A stretch of DNA of 64,000 bases from Homarus americanus (GCF_018991925.1 NW_024727853.1:27501-91500); one strand, 5' to 3'; shown: positions 32,481-44,690, counted from the first letter of the stretch. A program made the numbers and translations. The notes: a model not told the origin generated them from the letters alone.

Positions 32481-32814
32481 ATCCCGTCCCCCCATCGAAT
32501 GCCAACTAAGAGACAGGGAAATCTGTAACAACAACAATAATAACAGCACCAGTGAGCACAGCCGTCATAAATAACTGTAGCACGAAGCTTCACGTTAAAA
32601 AATGTATAATAATAATAATGAAAAACCCGAGAAGAGAAAAAACTGTGGAGTGACCTGAGGCTGGCAGCGCCAGGTATTATGTGTACTGTATATATGAAAT
32701 TACAAAATTAATCACTACACATGCCCGAGGCTCTTTTCATATGCATTATTGTTTTATAGTGATTAAGTCAATAAAAAACTAATACGAAAATAAACACCAT
32801 TTGCGTTAAGTGTG

Positions 32815-32851
<37 letters not shown>

Positions 32852-33370
32852 TATCAACGACTTACGAAGGAAACGATTCATTGTTTTATTGTGATGAAGA
32901 TAACAACAACACTCTATTATTATCATAATAATTATTTAAACAATAAGTACAATTACATATTACTGGAGAAGAGACCAACCCTGCCCTCGAAGCGTTACCA
33001 TGGCCGGGTATCGAACTAACGAAATGCATACTGTCTCAATGTTCTTGTCTCCTTTAACCTACGAAAACCAGTGTTATCAGTGTGTGAACCGTTACCATGA
33101 CAACACTTGACAAATTTAGGCACAATTTGTACCAAAAGTTTATCATGTGGCAGGCCCTTGTTACAAGTTGATCAAACTTTCCAAGTCCGAAGCAAACCGG
33201 AAGCCCGTTCTCGAGTTATACCGGGGACACACACACACAGACAGACAGAGAAACAATATCGAAAACATAACCTGTCCTGCAGCTGTGACCATGATGAAAA
33301 TAACCAAAAAAATAAGTAAAAATACACACAGCGATAAGACAAACATACAATATAAACGTTTAATTCCTAG
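32481..33370. other. Unique sequence with (GT)14
   Basis: (GT)14 lies at 32819-32847. GGCCGGGTATCGAACTAAC at 33002 has a B-box-like reverse complement, but no tRNA fold was found around it. Confidence 0.5.
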
Positions 33371-33376
33371 CCAAGT

Positions 33377-33525
33377 TGGATGGATGGAGGGAGGGAGGGA
33401 GGGAGGAGGAGGGAGGGAGGGAGGGAGGGAGGGAGGGAGGAGGAGGGAGGGAGGGAGGGAGGGACAGAGGGAGGGAGGGACGGAGGGAGGGACGGAGGGA
33501 GGGAGGGAGGGACGGAGGGAGGGGG
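33377..33525. repeat. (GGGA)n array, ~150 bp
   Basis: GGGA tetranucleotides with GGA and GGGAC interruptions. Simultaneously open Gly/Arg/Glu frames reflect the repeat. Confidence 0.96.
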
Positions 33526-33529
33526 GAAG

Positions 33530-34500
33530 GGGTTAGTATAATACATATATATCTCCAAGACGGTTATCAGAAATCTTCGTGGTACCTAAAATCAGCAGAA
33601 AAGAAGACTGGATAAAACTCTACCCAGCCAAATGTTTATAGCTTGGTGGGAGGGAGGGAGAGAGAGGGAGGTATAAAGCCTACTAGGATTTCAGCCTTAC
33701 AGACGGGTGACAGACAGGGCAATTTCCTGTGGCTCCTGGTGACGCCCCCGGCCACCCCTGTCCCTTCTTTGTGGGGAACAACTAGGGCCAACAGCCATGG
33801 GGGAAAATCTGAAGGTTTATATATAAAAGTAAAAATGTTAGCTTGAATTCTTTCCCTGTTTGAGGAGTTGATAAATATTTCTCCCAGTACCAAGAGGAAT
33901 ATTTCTTACGTTTTGTTTTAAATGTTTTTTTTTTTAATATGTTGAAAGTTTATTAAGACAGAATAATACAACAACAACAGTGACATAGCTCAGTGGAATC
34001 ATGATACCAGCCAGAATGAATTTAACAAGCACAGGTGTGTGTGTGGGGGGGGGGGGATACGATAGCCACACACCTGAAAGCCTAATGAATATCATACAGG
34101 TTGTGGAAGGTTCTCTCAGGGTAACGAAGAGAATAAATGAGACAATCGGTACTCAACAACAAACTCCAGTACTCTAAAGATGGTCTTGATTTAGGTCTCC
34201 TTCAATACATGTGTACTTTTAATTCTGTACCAAACAGAAACCGCTGTACCTGTGCTGTACCACCAAATCGTACTTGTTAGTATATTTACATTAGTACACG
34301 CCATTACTGAACAAATATCTAAAATATAAAGGCATCTACTGAAAAATGGTTCTCCATGACGCTGTTTGCCTGAGTCACTGGATATACCTCCTCCTCTTCT
34401 TCCTCTTACTCCCACTCTTCCTCCTCCTGCTTCGTCTTTGACTGGAAATTTTAAGGCAAAACTACGCTGTGGACTCAGATGAGACTCTGCATCAGATGTT
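33530..34500. other. Unique sequence
   Basis: Short (GGGA)n at 33646-33670, a G run at 34046-34056 and a CTC-rich patch at 34388-34435. No gene. Confidence 0.55.
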
Positions 34501-34760
34501 TCATACTGTGATTGTTAGGTAAGGGTCATATATGGTTAACTTAGGTTAGATTACGTTTGGTCAGGTCAGTTTTGGTTAGGTTAGACACTAGAGACATGTC
34601 TGGTTATTTGTTGGTTAGGTTAGCTTAGGTTAAGTTACATACATATGTTACGGCATATATTAGGGGCACGTTAAGTAAGGTTAAGGTGATGCTATGATAG
34701 GTTACAATATTACAGTAGATTTGGAATCTGTTATGTTATGTTATGTTATGTTATGTTACT
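34500..34760. repeat. Degenerate TTAGG-type repeat and (TTATG)n
   Basis: GGTTAGGTTAG words recur at 34540-34640, and about six perfect TTATG units lie at 34731-34758. Confidence 0.85.
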
Positions 34761-35635
34761 GGTCACGAACTTAGTGGAGTGAAGAGGGGAGGAGGGAAGG
34801 TCTATTAACTCTCTTCTTTTCAGGTTACAACCAATGAGAGGCTCATGTGACCAGCCCTTGTGGAAGGGTAAGGTGTCCCAGAGGGTAGGATGGGGTGGGG
34901 TGGGGTGGGTTGGGAGACTCGAGTAAGGGGTAGGTTGGGGGTCTGGGGTACAACAATGACAAAGACCAACACTGTAAGCTTAAAAAAAAAGGGAGCGAGA
35001 ATATATACGTCCATTACAGTGATAGCAGAGCTGCAATCTGCCAGACAGAGAAATGCTTTAACATTTCTATTTACTAATGCCGGCAATTATCCCAGACGAG
35101 CACCACTACATTCACTCAAAAATAACGCAAGTGTTAATTACGTTAATAATGCAAAACACACACACACACACACACACAGTTCCGTCTCCGCAGGTGCCGA
35201 AGGAAGCGTTTATTTAGATCCTCATTGGTTCTTCTGTTTGTTTGTTGTCATTGCTTGTCCGGGCGATACTGAGGCACTTTTTGGATTTGTAAGCTGCAAT
35301 CTGGACACAATAAATGACCATGCGCTTTGGCACACCTCCCTCATTCCGTCTCCAGGTTTGTCGTGGAATGCAGGGCGGTACACACTTTCCATACAGTACT
35401 TGTTTTAGCTATACGGTGCTTCACTCGCTCACAGCTCTCATAATGGAGATTTTGCTTGACGCGTGATTGAAAAGTCAGGGTGAGTTAGTTAACCATCAGT
35501 CATCGTCAAAATAACAATTGTGTGGCGAAGAGAACAGCTGGAGCGGCAGAATATATTTATGTGGTCAGTCGACGCCCTACACACATTGTTTAAATCTATT
35601 ATTATCTTCTGTCTATATCAGTAGTAGTAAAATCA
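34761..35635. other. Unique sequence with (GGGGT)n and (AC)12
   Basis: GGGGTGGGGTGGGGTGGG at 34890-34907 and (AC)12 at 35155-35178. The 172-residue frame 34890-35408 spans both repeats and has no recognisable domain. Confidence 0.5.
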
Positions 35636-35639
35636 GGAT

Positions 35640-36260
35640 ATTATTACCCTCAAGTCACCCCCTCGCTATCCTTTAATCCATGAAGCTTTCCCTCACTGTT
35701 CCCTTATTACTCCTAAGACACTTAAAACAACCTCTCCCCTTTGCCCTTTCTTTAGTGCAACACCCCTTAGTTCTTAGACCTCCCCTTCCCTTTCTTCAGC
35801 ACCCCAATACCTCTAAACATCCCCACTTTCCTCCACCATAAGCCCCCTCCCTTTTGCCCACCCCCATCACCCCCATCACCCTTCCCCTTCACCCACCCTT
35901 TTCCCTTTGCCTCCCCTTCCACTATATGGAGGGATAAGGTGAACGGTAGAGAGGCCTCGGGCGTGGTCGATCACCCAATTAGAAATGCAAATGGGCACCG
36001 CAGGGGACATGGGTACTCTGATGATGAGGCTAGGGAGGCGGGAGGTCCACGGGGTGCTCCCCCCTCCTACCTTACTGCCTCCCTTTTCCCCACCTCCATA
36101 CTCCTTCCCTTCCACTTCCATACTCTCTCCCTGTTGCATGCCTTTCTCCCCCCCCCCTTACTGCCTCCCATCTCTCTCCTATCACCCTCCCTCCTTCCAT
36201 CTCCTTATTCCTTCACCTCCTCCACCCTCTCTACTCCCTTCCTCTCCCAACTGGGTCCTC
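35640..36260. repeat. Pyrimidine-rich tracts
   Basis: CCCTC, CCTTTCC and CTCCC words dominate at 35655-35930 and again at 36058-36255, around about 120 bp of ordinary sequence. Confidence 0.8.
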
Positions 36261-36334
36261 CAAACTCAATCAGCCAACCATATATCACGCACATTACTGG
36301 TACTGTACTTAGGTGGGTTGCTTTTCCAACCATC

Positions 36335-36505
36335 TCTCTCTCTCTCTCTCTCTCTCTCACAGTATCCTGACATAAATGTTTGTGTTAATGATGATGGTAA
36401 TCTGTGTAGGAGAATGACTTACTCTGAACCTTTAATACACAGGAATATATCATTAACCAGGCCGTGTTGTGGGTCTGTCTGTCTGTCTGTTTGTCAGTCT
36501 GTCTG
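36335..36505. repeat. (CT)12 and (GTCT)n
   Basis: CT dinucleotides at 36332-36358. GTCTGTCTGTCTGTTTGTC-type units at 36474-36510. Confidence 0.93.
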
Positions 36506-36596
36506 TCTCTATGTGCATGTCTGTCTACGCGTATCTGCCCCTCTGCCTACCTATCTATCGGCAGTTTCTTAAAGCTGAATGCAAAGTTACTTACAG

Positions 36597-36715
36597 TTAA
36601 GTTGGGGTAGGTTAGGTTAGGTTGGGTTGAGTTAGGTTAGGTTGGGTTGGGTTAGATTAGGCTGGGTTGGGTTAGATTAGGTTGGATTGAGATATATTTG
36701 GTTAGGTTAGGCAAG
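36597..36715. repeat. Degenerate TTAGG/TTGGG telomere-like repeat
   Basis: GGTTAGGTTAGGTTGGGTTG-type pentanucleotides with substitutions over about 120 bp. Confidence 0.85.
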
Positions 36716-37058
36716 GGTATTAGTGGGAGCTGCTGTACCCTGAGGAGTATTAGTGAGGACGTGTAGTCTGTGAGGCGATAGCGTGTCAACCTCCTGCCAG
36801 AGACGTGTACCTTCCGTAGCAGTTCCAGGAGACAAGGTTCCAACATTTCCCCTCATTACCGCACTAAGTCTAACCGGAATGTCATTATCGCCATGAGCAG
36901 CCACACTCCTCCACGTGTCGCAGGATAACACTGCCGGAGGCCCTTCCTACCTAGGCAGCTCCCGTCTCCAGCTCACCTTCTCTGGGTTGACAACTTAATC
37001 AAGCAGGCTGTTACTACTTGCACCCCTCGGGCTAGTTGATCAAGTATTGCCATCCTCG

Positions 37059-37060
<2 letters not shown>
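36716..37060. other. Unique sequence
   Basis: Nothing recognised. Confidence 0.6.

Positions 37061-37061
<1 letters not shown>

Positions 37062-37127
<66 letters not shown>
37062..37127. repeat. (GT)33 microsatellite
   Basis: Perfect dinucleotide array. Confidence 0.97.
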
Positions 37128-37128
<1 letters not shown>

Positions 37129-37439
37129 AGTATTTCAATATTTTTAAATAAAAGGGATAAATAACAGCCAATCACCAAAAAAACTTTACATACAGAAGAC
37201 AACAGCCTGGTCGGAGTAAAGTCACGTTCAAACTCAAGGTCAAATAACTTAATTTATAAATAAAGTTCGATAACTTAACCCACTAACTTAACACACACTG
37301 AGTATGATGACAACTCCATGTACAGGATCATTGTACTCTGGAGAAAAACAAAAACAAAACATAATATATCGGAAGCTGTCGTTAATGGAAGGTCACAAAC
37401 AAACACATACAATAAAACATCGTTAAAACAGACACACAC
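37128..37439. other. AT-rich unique sequence
   Basis: Nothing recognised. Confidence 0.6.
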
Positions 37440-37725
37440 AAACCCCGCGTCACCCTCGAGATAAAAGCATTTCATCGTCTCTAACATCACCGGTAAAAAA
37501 CCTGGAGCAACTACAGTCCATTTTTATATCTGGCAAATCGCCCGCGAAATACAGGAGGAATTTTATGATTTTCTGCCTACCATCCGCAACAGACAGGCTT
37601 TTAAAGGCGCCCAGCTCAATATGGGAACTCAACCCCGACAATTTTTGCTGTCAAGCCAATTTGTAAAACTGCAATACAAAGTTGGATTTTTTAAAAGTTG
37701 AGGGAGTGTTTGTTCGTATGACATG
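37440..37725. other. Unique island of ordinary complexity
   Basis: A repeat-free stretch containing TTTTATGATTTT, CTTTTAAAGG and GACAATTTTTGCTGTCAAG. It has no open frame of interest. Its texture resembles conserved non-coding DNA, which is only a guess. Confidence 0.25.
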
Positions 37726-37823
37726 GAGAGATGCAGCCAAACACAATCACAGTGTTGGCCCTGTCCGGGACACTTGTGGGGCCTGATGTACAGTTTCACC
37801 CTATGACCAGAAGTGATGACGAT

Positions 37824-37940
37824 ACTACTACTACTAATAATAATACCAATACTAATAATAATACTAATAATACTACTACTACTACTAATAATAATAATAA
37901 TAATAATAATAACAATAATAATAATTATTATTTTTTTTTT
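37824..37940. repeat. (ACT)n/(AAT)n trinucleotide array
   Basis: ACT and AAT triplets alternate with AAC, then ATTATT and a T run. Confidence 0.94.
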
Positions 37941-38179
37941 ATAAGTCCATGTAGTGTAGTGACCCCCTTTAAGTAACACACTCCGCGTTTTCTGTCAAGT
38001 ATCATGTTTATATTTCCAGTGACCACAATACCACCACACTTCATCTAGTTAAAAGCTTGTACACAGACATAAAAAAACCTCTCCACTATGGTTTATGATG
38101 GCAATACGGAGCCCAGGCTATGATGTACAGGGTATTATGGTCTTGGCCAAATAACTTTAGTGGATTAACGTAGGGATCG

Positions 38180-38530
38180 ACGTTTCCGTAATGCAAACCA
38201 AGCGACCTTTTCGTAACGTACGCAAGCGACCTTTCCGTAATGCAACCAAGAGACCTTTTCGTAATGCAACCAAGGCACCTTTTCGTAATGCAACCAAGCG
38301 ACCTTTCCGTAATGCAACCAAGGGACCTTTCCGTAACGTAAGCAAGGGACCTTTCCGTAATGCAACCAAGCGACCTTTCTGTAACGCAACCAATCGGCCT
38401 TTCCGTAACGTAAGCAAGCGACCTTTCCTTAACGTAGGCATCGACCTTTTCCGTAATGCAGGCATTGTAGTATTTTTCCGTAATGCAGATAAGCGACTTT
38501 TCCGTAGCGCAGGTTCGTTATGGCCGTCGG
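38180..38530. repeat. 24-bp minisatellite, about 14 copies
   Basis: The unit is close to GCAACCAAGCGACCTTTCCG followed by TAAT. It is open on the plus strand (133 residues, RNATKRPF repeats) and in two minus-strand frames (ALRKGRLV and YGKVAWLH repeats), because 24 is a multiple of 3. Copies diverge towards the right, where spacing is lost. Confidence 0.93.
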
Positions 38531-38734
38531 CAAATTGCGAGAATAAAACAAAAATGAGTGACACTTTTTCTATATCGACTTTTAGCCCTTAATCGTTTCT
38601 CTAGACCGAACCTGGCGCAAGTGATGCCTAGACAACCTTTACCCAACAATTTCCACCAGTAACGTATTTTTTCTATCTAAATGTTCACTCTTGACGATTT
38701 TCTTTTCTACTTAATTCCGGACCCTGGCAATGAC

Positions 38735-38915
38735 CTTGTACTAGATTCCTATTGCTAACAATGTTTGAAACCCTGTTCTTCCCCCTGACAACACTCAAAT
38801 CCATATTCTCCCAACTGACAGCATTTTATCCCTGACAACGTTTAAAACCATATTTTTATCCTTTAATAACGTTTTCAACCCAATTCTCATAGCCGACAAC
38901 ATGTCTCAACCAGAT
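38735..38915. repeat. Degenerate ~42-bp repeat
   Basis: CTGACAAC(G/A)-, TTTAAAACC- and CATATTCT-type words recur four to five times with indels (for example at 38797, 38833 and 38890). Confidence 0.5.
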
Positions 38916-40090
38916 TACTGCTCCTCACTGCTCCATAATAACCCGAGAGCCTCAGCACCACCACCAACCAGACGAGTAAACCAAGGACCGTCATGTACAG
39001 ACTGATGCATTAATCCCTGAACGACAATGAAGTTTATACGACCCATACAATATGGCAGAGAACGACTGGACTCCGGTCATCACATCAGCTTTACGATACT
39101 ACAAGTGCTGGCTTTTAAATGATCCGGAGAGAGGGGGAGAGAACGTGCATGCAAGCAAGACCCCAGTTAGGGTAGCAAGCATGCAAGCACACACTACTAC
39201 TACTACCCACATGAAATAGTAAGTGGCACTCAGATCAAATTGTCGGGAGAGGGGAAGTGGCAAGTATAACCCTTCCCCCACCACCCCGGTTTATACCAAC
39301 AAGCAATACCAGGCCACAATATGCACGTGTTTTGGCAACTACCAGGAATATGAGACCATTTCACTGTAATTTGTTTTAACCAGACTGAAAAAAGTAACCT
39401 AACCTAATGATTGATAATGGTAAGTTTATTTCGATTGATATAGGTTTAAATGGTCACATGACAAAAATTAAAGGGTTTAACGACCTTTACTCTATATTTT
39501 GTTAACATGCCAGAATGAAACTGTCTTCAGAGGGAACAAGGAGAGTAAACGCCAGCTACCTCAACAAGCAGACTACCAGAGGAGAGTGGATGAACTTTAT
39601 CGTGTAAGACGGAAGCAGCGTGGCCGAAATCCATTATCTACTTAGGTGTGTTCTGAAGGAGCTGGGCTGTGTGTGGAATGTGTTTGTGTCGGGGGGAGTT
39701 ACTACATAGCTGGTGAAGTGCGAGGTATGTACACACACACACAAACACGTACATACACAGAACCACACATACACATATTCAAACATATAAACACACACCT
39801 ATAGACTCATTACTTCTCTCCGCCTCCCGCAGTATACACACTCCACACCTCCAGCAAGTAGCACCACTGTGATACCGAATCCAACTTACACCGACAAAAA
39901 AGGACCTAAAGTTGACATAAAAACTTTGGCCGTTGAGAAGATTAATAAAGCTGACATTCATCTCCGGGAACAGGAAGGGGCAGTGACCGTCATTCAGGGA
40001 GTGGGAATGTCCTTTAATTTTCAGCCACAGAGAGAGAAAGTTAATGGCCGTAGGGAAGTGGCTGTCGATCTTCAGACATGGGGACAGGGG
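38916..40090. other. Unique sequence
   Basis: A CA-rich patch lies at 39728-39800 and GCAAGCATGCAAGCAC at 39175. No gene recognised. Confidence 0.55.
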
Positions 40091-40092
40091 AG

Positions 40093-40215
40093 GGAAGTGG
40101 TAGTCGGCCACGGTGGGGAAGTGGTAGTCGGCCACGGTGGGGAAGTGGTAGTCGGCCACGGTGGGAAAGTGGTAGTCGGCCACGGTGGGGAAGTGGTAGT
40201 CGGTCATGGAGGCGG
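40093..40215. repeat. 24-bp minisatellite, 5 copies
   Basis: The unit is GGGAAGTGGTAGTCGGCCAC followed by GGTG. Copies are almost identical. Confidence 0.95.
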
Positions 40216-40389
40216 GGAGGGGCGATGCCCTTAGTGTGTATGGAGGGGTCATGGTCGTTTACATCCAGTCACGGAGGTGGGGAGGGTAGTGGCCACCACG
40301 CAGAGACAGTGAACGAGCTCTAGTGAGAGGGACGAAGAAGAAAGCTCCCCTGACCAGACCGACCACCAGACTTCTTTGTAAGGATGTAT

Positions 40390-40500
40390 TTAGCGAGATG
40401 TCTACTAAACCATTTGACCGACTTCAGTAAAAAAAACTTTGCACGGTCGTAGGTAACAATTTTGTGATATCATTTTTTATTGTATGTATATATCTGAGTC
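40390..40500 (+). mobile_element. Possible RTE-type 3' UTR remnant
   Basis: AAACCATTTGACCGACTTCA, then TTTGCACGGTCGTAGGTAAC and a T-rich end, follow the common retroelement wording (AACCG..TGAACCGATTTTGATGAAATTTTGCA..ATAGGTAAC). There is no reverse-transcriptase frame. Confidence 0.4.
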
Positions 40501-40629
40501 AGGGTCACTGTGAAGGGTATAAAACTGCCGGCGTCATAAGCTGTCAGATAATTGTTCCGGTGTTAAATTGTGACGAAGTTATTTGTTTCGATGATGATTT
40601 ATGGATTACATTTATCTGGTAGCCATCAA

Positions 40630-40915
40630 CACCAGCACTCACTGTCCAGCAACACCCGACCACCACCATCAACCGGTAACATCGCCACCAACAGCCATCA
40701 TCTCCACTGCCACCACTATTTACACCACCGACGCCATCATCCACCACCAACAGTTACCACCAGCGCCAACAGTCATCACCACCACGAGCCCCAACAGTCA
40801 TCACCACCACCGACGACATAAGCCACCATCATCAGTCATGACCAGTGCCAATATTCATCACCACTACCAACGCCAACAATCATCACCAACACCAACCTGC
40901 CATCACCAACACTGA
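40630..40915. repeat. Degenerate CAC/CAT/CAA triplet repeat
   Basis: ACCACCAACAGTCATCACC-type words recur throughout, mixing ACC, ATC and AAC triplets. Confidence 0.85.
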
Positions 40916-41074
40916 CGGCAGAGTTCAATAACATCAACATTCCTGTAAATTAAATTCACGTTGTATTTGTTGATTGGTGTGTGTCATTACCTAATACAAA
41001 TTAAACTGCACCAGTGTAATTCCTTTTTGTTTAAAACGACAAACATTTCATTTGCTATTCCGATCAATTTGCAA

Positions 41075-41075
<1 letters not shown>

Positions 41076-41114
<39 letters not shown>

Positions 41115-41191
41115 GCAGACGCACCTTAATAACCTATATCACACTTGTTCAACACCTCCTACAGAACTCCCCGGATGTATACTGACTGACT

Positions 41192-41252
<61 letters not shown>
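41076..41252. repeat. (GT)18 - 80-bp spacer - (AC)30 inverted pair
   Basis: Perfect GT at 41076-41112 and perfect AC at 41193-41252 are complementary arms around a unique 80-bp spacer. Confidence 0.96.
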
Positions 41253-41255
<3 letters not shown>

Positions 41256-41560
41256 TACAACACCTGACGTACAGTATAACAGGATATCTGAAAAGTCATT
41301 AGAGGTGAAAGGTAGCCCCGCCCTCAGTACACATTGTAGCGGTAGATCCAAGCTCACACCCTGTCCTGCTGAATTAATTGTGTCACCAGGAGAGATAATA
41401 ACTACCAGGGGAAAGGTTTAACCCGACTGGCTAAATGTGTTCATACAGTAACTCTTATATAATAAATGCCATTACGTTAAAAAACACCATAACCAATAAC
41501 ATTAAGTGATTAAAAAACATTAGCCAGAGTAACTATTTGTGTAATATTAAAAATAAAGGG
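41253..41560. other. AT-rich unique sequence
   Basis: Nothing recognised. Confidence 0.6.
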
Positions 41561-41565
41561 ACAAA

Positions 41566-41815
41566 AAAAAATATATATATATACTGTACTTATACTGTAT
41601 ATATATATATATATATAAACAAGAAATCACGAGTTCTACAATACCATCACAGCACAGCACAGCACAGCACCACCATCATAGCACAGCACAGCACCACCAC
41701 TACCACAGCACAGCCACAACACCACCACAGTACAACTACCACCACAACACAGCACAACCACCACTACAGCCCAGTACATCCACCACAGCCCCAGCACTAC
41801 CAACAACAACTCTGT
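41566..41815. repeat. (AT)n and CAGCA/CACCA-rich repeat
   Basis: ATATAT runs at 41572-41617, then CAGCACAGCACAGCACCACC and related words to about 41800. Confidence 0.88.
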
Positions 41816-41894
41816 TCATCACTAGTACAGCAGTTAACGCGGTAATTAAGATGTGAGCCTCTATCTTTACGACTTAAAGCCCAGGCACCAGGAG

Positions 41895-42010
41895 ATAACA
41901 GACCCATATTCATAAACAACACTTAAGAGCAAAGTCTGAAGTCACTGCTTAGTCCTTACACAGCAGCCAATAGGAGATGGTCTAACAAGCGGGCAAGAGA
42001 GGCAAGCCAT
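41895..42010. mobile_element. Possible MITE-like remnant
   Basis: CCCATATTCATAAACAACAC followed by TTAAGAGCAAAGTCTGAAG loosely resembles the start of the element-like stretch at 54500 (GCCACATTCATAAGATTATG, CCTTAATTTTGCCCG). CATTCATAA-type ends are common in non-autonomous DNA elements. The call is speculative. Confidence 0.2.
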
Positions 42011-42109
42011 CCAATGGTTGTGGTTGTTGTTGTGATGTTGGTTATTACCGAGTGTTATTATCATTATCATGTTAAGTGTTATCATCCGTTTTATCATTGC
42101 TATTATTAT

Positions 42110-42165
42110 TTTTATAAGTAGTAGCAGTAGTAGTAATAATAGTAGTAGTAGTAGTAGTATCATTA
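42110..42165. repeat. (AGT)n array
   Basis: AGT triplets with AGC and AAT interruptions. Confidence 0.95.
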
Positions 42166-42195
42166 TTCATTGTTATTCTCACTGGGAACAACAGA

Positions 42196-42415
42196 ACTAA
42201 AAGAGCACCACCACACTACAGAACACCACAACACTACAGAAGAACACCATCACACTACAGAACACCACAACACTACAGAAGAACACCATCACAACAGAAC
42301 ACCACCACCGTCACACTACAGAACACCACAGCACCACCACAACACTACAGAACACCACAGCACCACCACAACACTACAGAACACCACAGCACCACCACAA
42401 CACTACAGAACACCA
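42196..42415. repeat. ~29-bp ACTACAGAACACCAC repeat
   Basis: ACACTACAGAACACCACAGC plus ACCACCACA recurs three times at the right end. Variant units with AGAAGAACACCATC fill the left part. Confidence 0.92.
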
Positions 42416-42514
42416 ATACGAAAACACCATCATACAGATGTCCAATTGCCCGTTGCATCACCCGAGCTTCTGTACATAGCAAAACCTCGACGGCAGGGGA
42501 TTTACATAAGTGTT

Positions 42515-42722
42515 GGTGGGGAGGAAGGAAGTTGGGGATAGGAAGGAAGGGGGAGGGGAGGGTGGGGAAGGGAGGAAGGTGGGGAGGGAAGGAGAGGAGG
42601 GAAATGACGAGAGATAGGAGGAAGAGGAGGGAGAGGAGGGAAAAGAAAGGGGAGAGGAGAAAGGAGGAGAATAAAAAGGGGGGAGAGGAGAAGGGGAGAG
42701 GAGAAGGGGAGAGGGGAGGATG
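42515..42722. repeat. Polypurine tract (~200 bp)
   Basis: Almost entirely A and G on the top strand (GGAAGG, GAGGAG, GGGGAGAG). Confidence 0.87.
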
Positions 42723-42953
42723 GTGGTAGTGTATACGAGGGAACATCTCCATATGTATGACGTAAAGTGTTGCTCTGTTACATGTAAACTGCAGGAGTCC
42801 CTCTTTCTGTTGCTCCGCCAGCCGTCCATTTCAACACCCCCACAACCCCCTCCCTTAGAAGGTCTCCTACGGCACTGGGAATACTTTCTGCTGGCCCCCT
42901 GCTGCTTGCTGGGGCAGCCTTCCAAGTCGAGAGTTCTGACGGGTAGGGGGAAA

Positions 42954-42960
<7 letters not shown>

Positions 42961-42999
<39 letters not shown>
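42961..42999. repeat. (GA)19 microsatellite
   Basis: Perfect dinucleotide array. Confidence 0.97.
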
Positions 43000-43001
<2 letters not shown>

Positions 43002-43019
43002 ACAGCTCAGTCTCCCCTT

Positions 43020-43345
43020 CAAAAACAGCGGTTAACTCGTTAAAATGAAATTGCTAGCATGGTTGCCGTATACCTTGCAATTGACTAGAAAACCTCAGGC
43101 AGTGCTCCCTTCAGACAGAAGCCGAGCGAACGTCCGTCCGTCTGGCACATCATCCACATTAGAGGGAAATACCATTTTGCTGTCGACTGCCCGTGCTAGC
43201 CCAAGTCCCCGATGAGTCATACAGAGAGGGAAGCAAAGTTTTTTTTTAATGTGGGCGCGGCTTGGTCCGGCCCAATAGCTGTTGCCCCGGATGAAGAATA
43301 TGGTCTCTCATATTTTGGGGAGGAAGGCCCTAAACAGCCCCCTCC
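43020..43345. other. Unique island of ordinary complexity
   Basis: No tandem repeat and no convincing frame. A T10 run at 43242 next to GTGGGCGCGGCTTGG could be the poly(A) end of a minus-strand retrosequence. Confidence 0.3.
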
Positions 43346-43589
43346 AACAGGATATATGACGTTTATGGCCCTTTACTGAAGAAACGACCACATTCCCAAC
43401 ACCCTAGAGGTCGGAGAGATACACGTCGATACTTCAGTACTTAAGGGACCTCCTCTCACATCCATATCGCTCTCACTCCCTTCTCATTGAGTTCTCTTGT
43501 CCGTGGTGTGTGTCTCTCTCTCTCTCGGCGGGTGTTGGGGAGCCAAACTAATATATTCATTCTAACTTGTTGACAGAAGAAAAGAACCA

Positions 43590-43815
43590 ACCTAATAAAA
43601 TAACCATATTCTAGCCTAACCAAAAACTACTCTAATTAACCTAACCTAATCAATCCTAACGAAAACTACCCTAACCTAACCCAACCTACCCTTACCTAAC
43701 CTAACCAAAACTACCCTTACCTAACCCAGCCTACCGTTACCTAACCTAACCAAAACTAACCAAGCCTAACCTAACCTAACATAAGGAAAACTACCCTAAC
43801 CGACCTTAACCAGAG
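43590..43815. repeat. Degenerate AACCT repeat with ACCAAAACTACCC
   Basis: TAACCTAACCAAAACTACCC and variants recur about eight times, a mixture of a ~20-30-bp unit and pentanucleotides. Confidence 0.87.
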
Positions 43816-43879
43816 TTGATATGATGGTTGTATTTATTTAAACTACTATGTCAGTTTAGTCAATAACCACAGTACCAGT

Positions 43880-44165
43880 GACCTGACCTTCCGACCTTTA
43901 ACCCATCAGAGTTAATCACCTGTACAACTCTAAAACTACTACCTGTTGTTCAGCGTCAGTTAATATCCATTTATATCATGACTAAAAAATATAAATCTTG
44001 TAAATAAAAATAACACAATCTATTCTACCATCTGTGACCTTTTGAACTTTTGACCTTGACCTTTCACCCACTTGTAGTTACTTACACATAATACCTAACG
44101 TGTACGTGTACTGATGTTGTACCTGTGACCTTTTGACCTTAAACCTTTGACCTGTAAAGATGAAT
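43880..44165. promoter_or_regulatory. Scattered TGACCTT/TTTGACC half-sites
   Basis: TGACCTGACCTTCCGACC near 43888, TTTTGACCTTGACCTTTC near 44053 and TGACCTTTTGACCTT plus CTTTGACCTG near 44124-44155. The wording equals nuclear-receptor half-sites, but it may equally be decayed tandem repeat. Confidence 0.2.
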
Positions 44166-44264
44166 CAGGTCTGGAACGTGATATGTCAAAACTGTTGTGT
44201 ACGTGTAGACAATAACCACGCGACCAGTCTCAAGTGACCTTATGTACAAGACTGGGTATAGAGG

Positions 44265-44370
44265 GACGGGCAGACAGACAGAGAGACAGACAGACTGGAC
44301 ACAGGAACACATACAGACAAATAACCAAAGGAAAAATAGACAGACAGACGGACGGACGAACGAAGAGGCA
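44265..44370. repeat. (GACA)n/(GACG)n-rich stretch
   Basis: GACAGACAGAGAGACAGACAG and CAGACAGACGGACGGACGAACG units. Confidence 0.88.
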
Positions 44371-44413
44371 GACAAATGTAAACAAATGTGTTCCAGGTTC
44401 ACAGTGGAGGGCG

Positions 44414-44690
44414 TAAACACACACACACACACACACATAAACAATAACACAACACATGAACACATGACAGACACACAAGATGCAATACAAGCAAAAGACA
44501 CCACAGACACACAAGACGCAAGGCAAACACACAAGACGCAAGACAGAAACACAAGACGCAACACAGACACACAAGACGCAACACAAGCACAGAATACAAC
44601 ACAGACGCACAAGACACAAAGCAGAAACACAAGACACAACACAGACACAGAAGACGCAACACAAGCACAGAATACAACACAGACCAGAAA
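44414..44690. repeat. (AC)n and 20-bp CACAAGACGCAACACAGACA repeat
   Basis: (AC)12 at 44417-44437 is followed by about 11 diverged 20-bp units (44465-44690). The array is open on both strands: Thr/Gln-rich on plus, Cys/Val/Leu-rich on minus. Frames open on both strands over the same repeat indicate an artefact. Confidence 0.92.

Noticed and set aside
33000..33022. Possible tRNA (B-box-like GTTCGATACCC on the minus strand)
   Set aside because: I could not find a matching acceptor stem, anticodon arm or A box at the right distance.
34890..35408. 172-residue frame
   Set aside because: It spans a (GGGGT)n run and an (AC)12 array. The rest has no recognisable domain.
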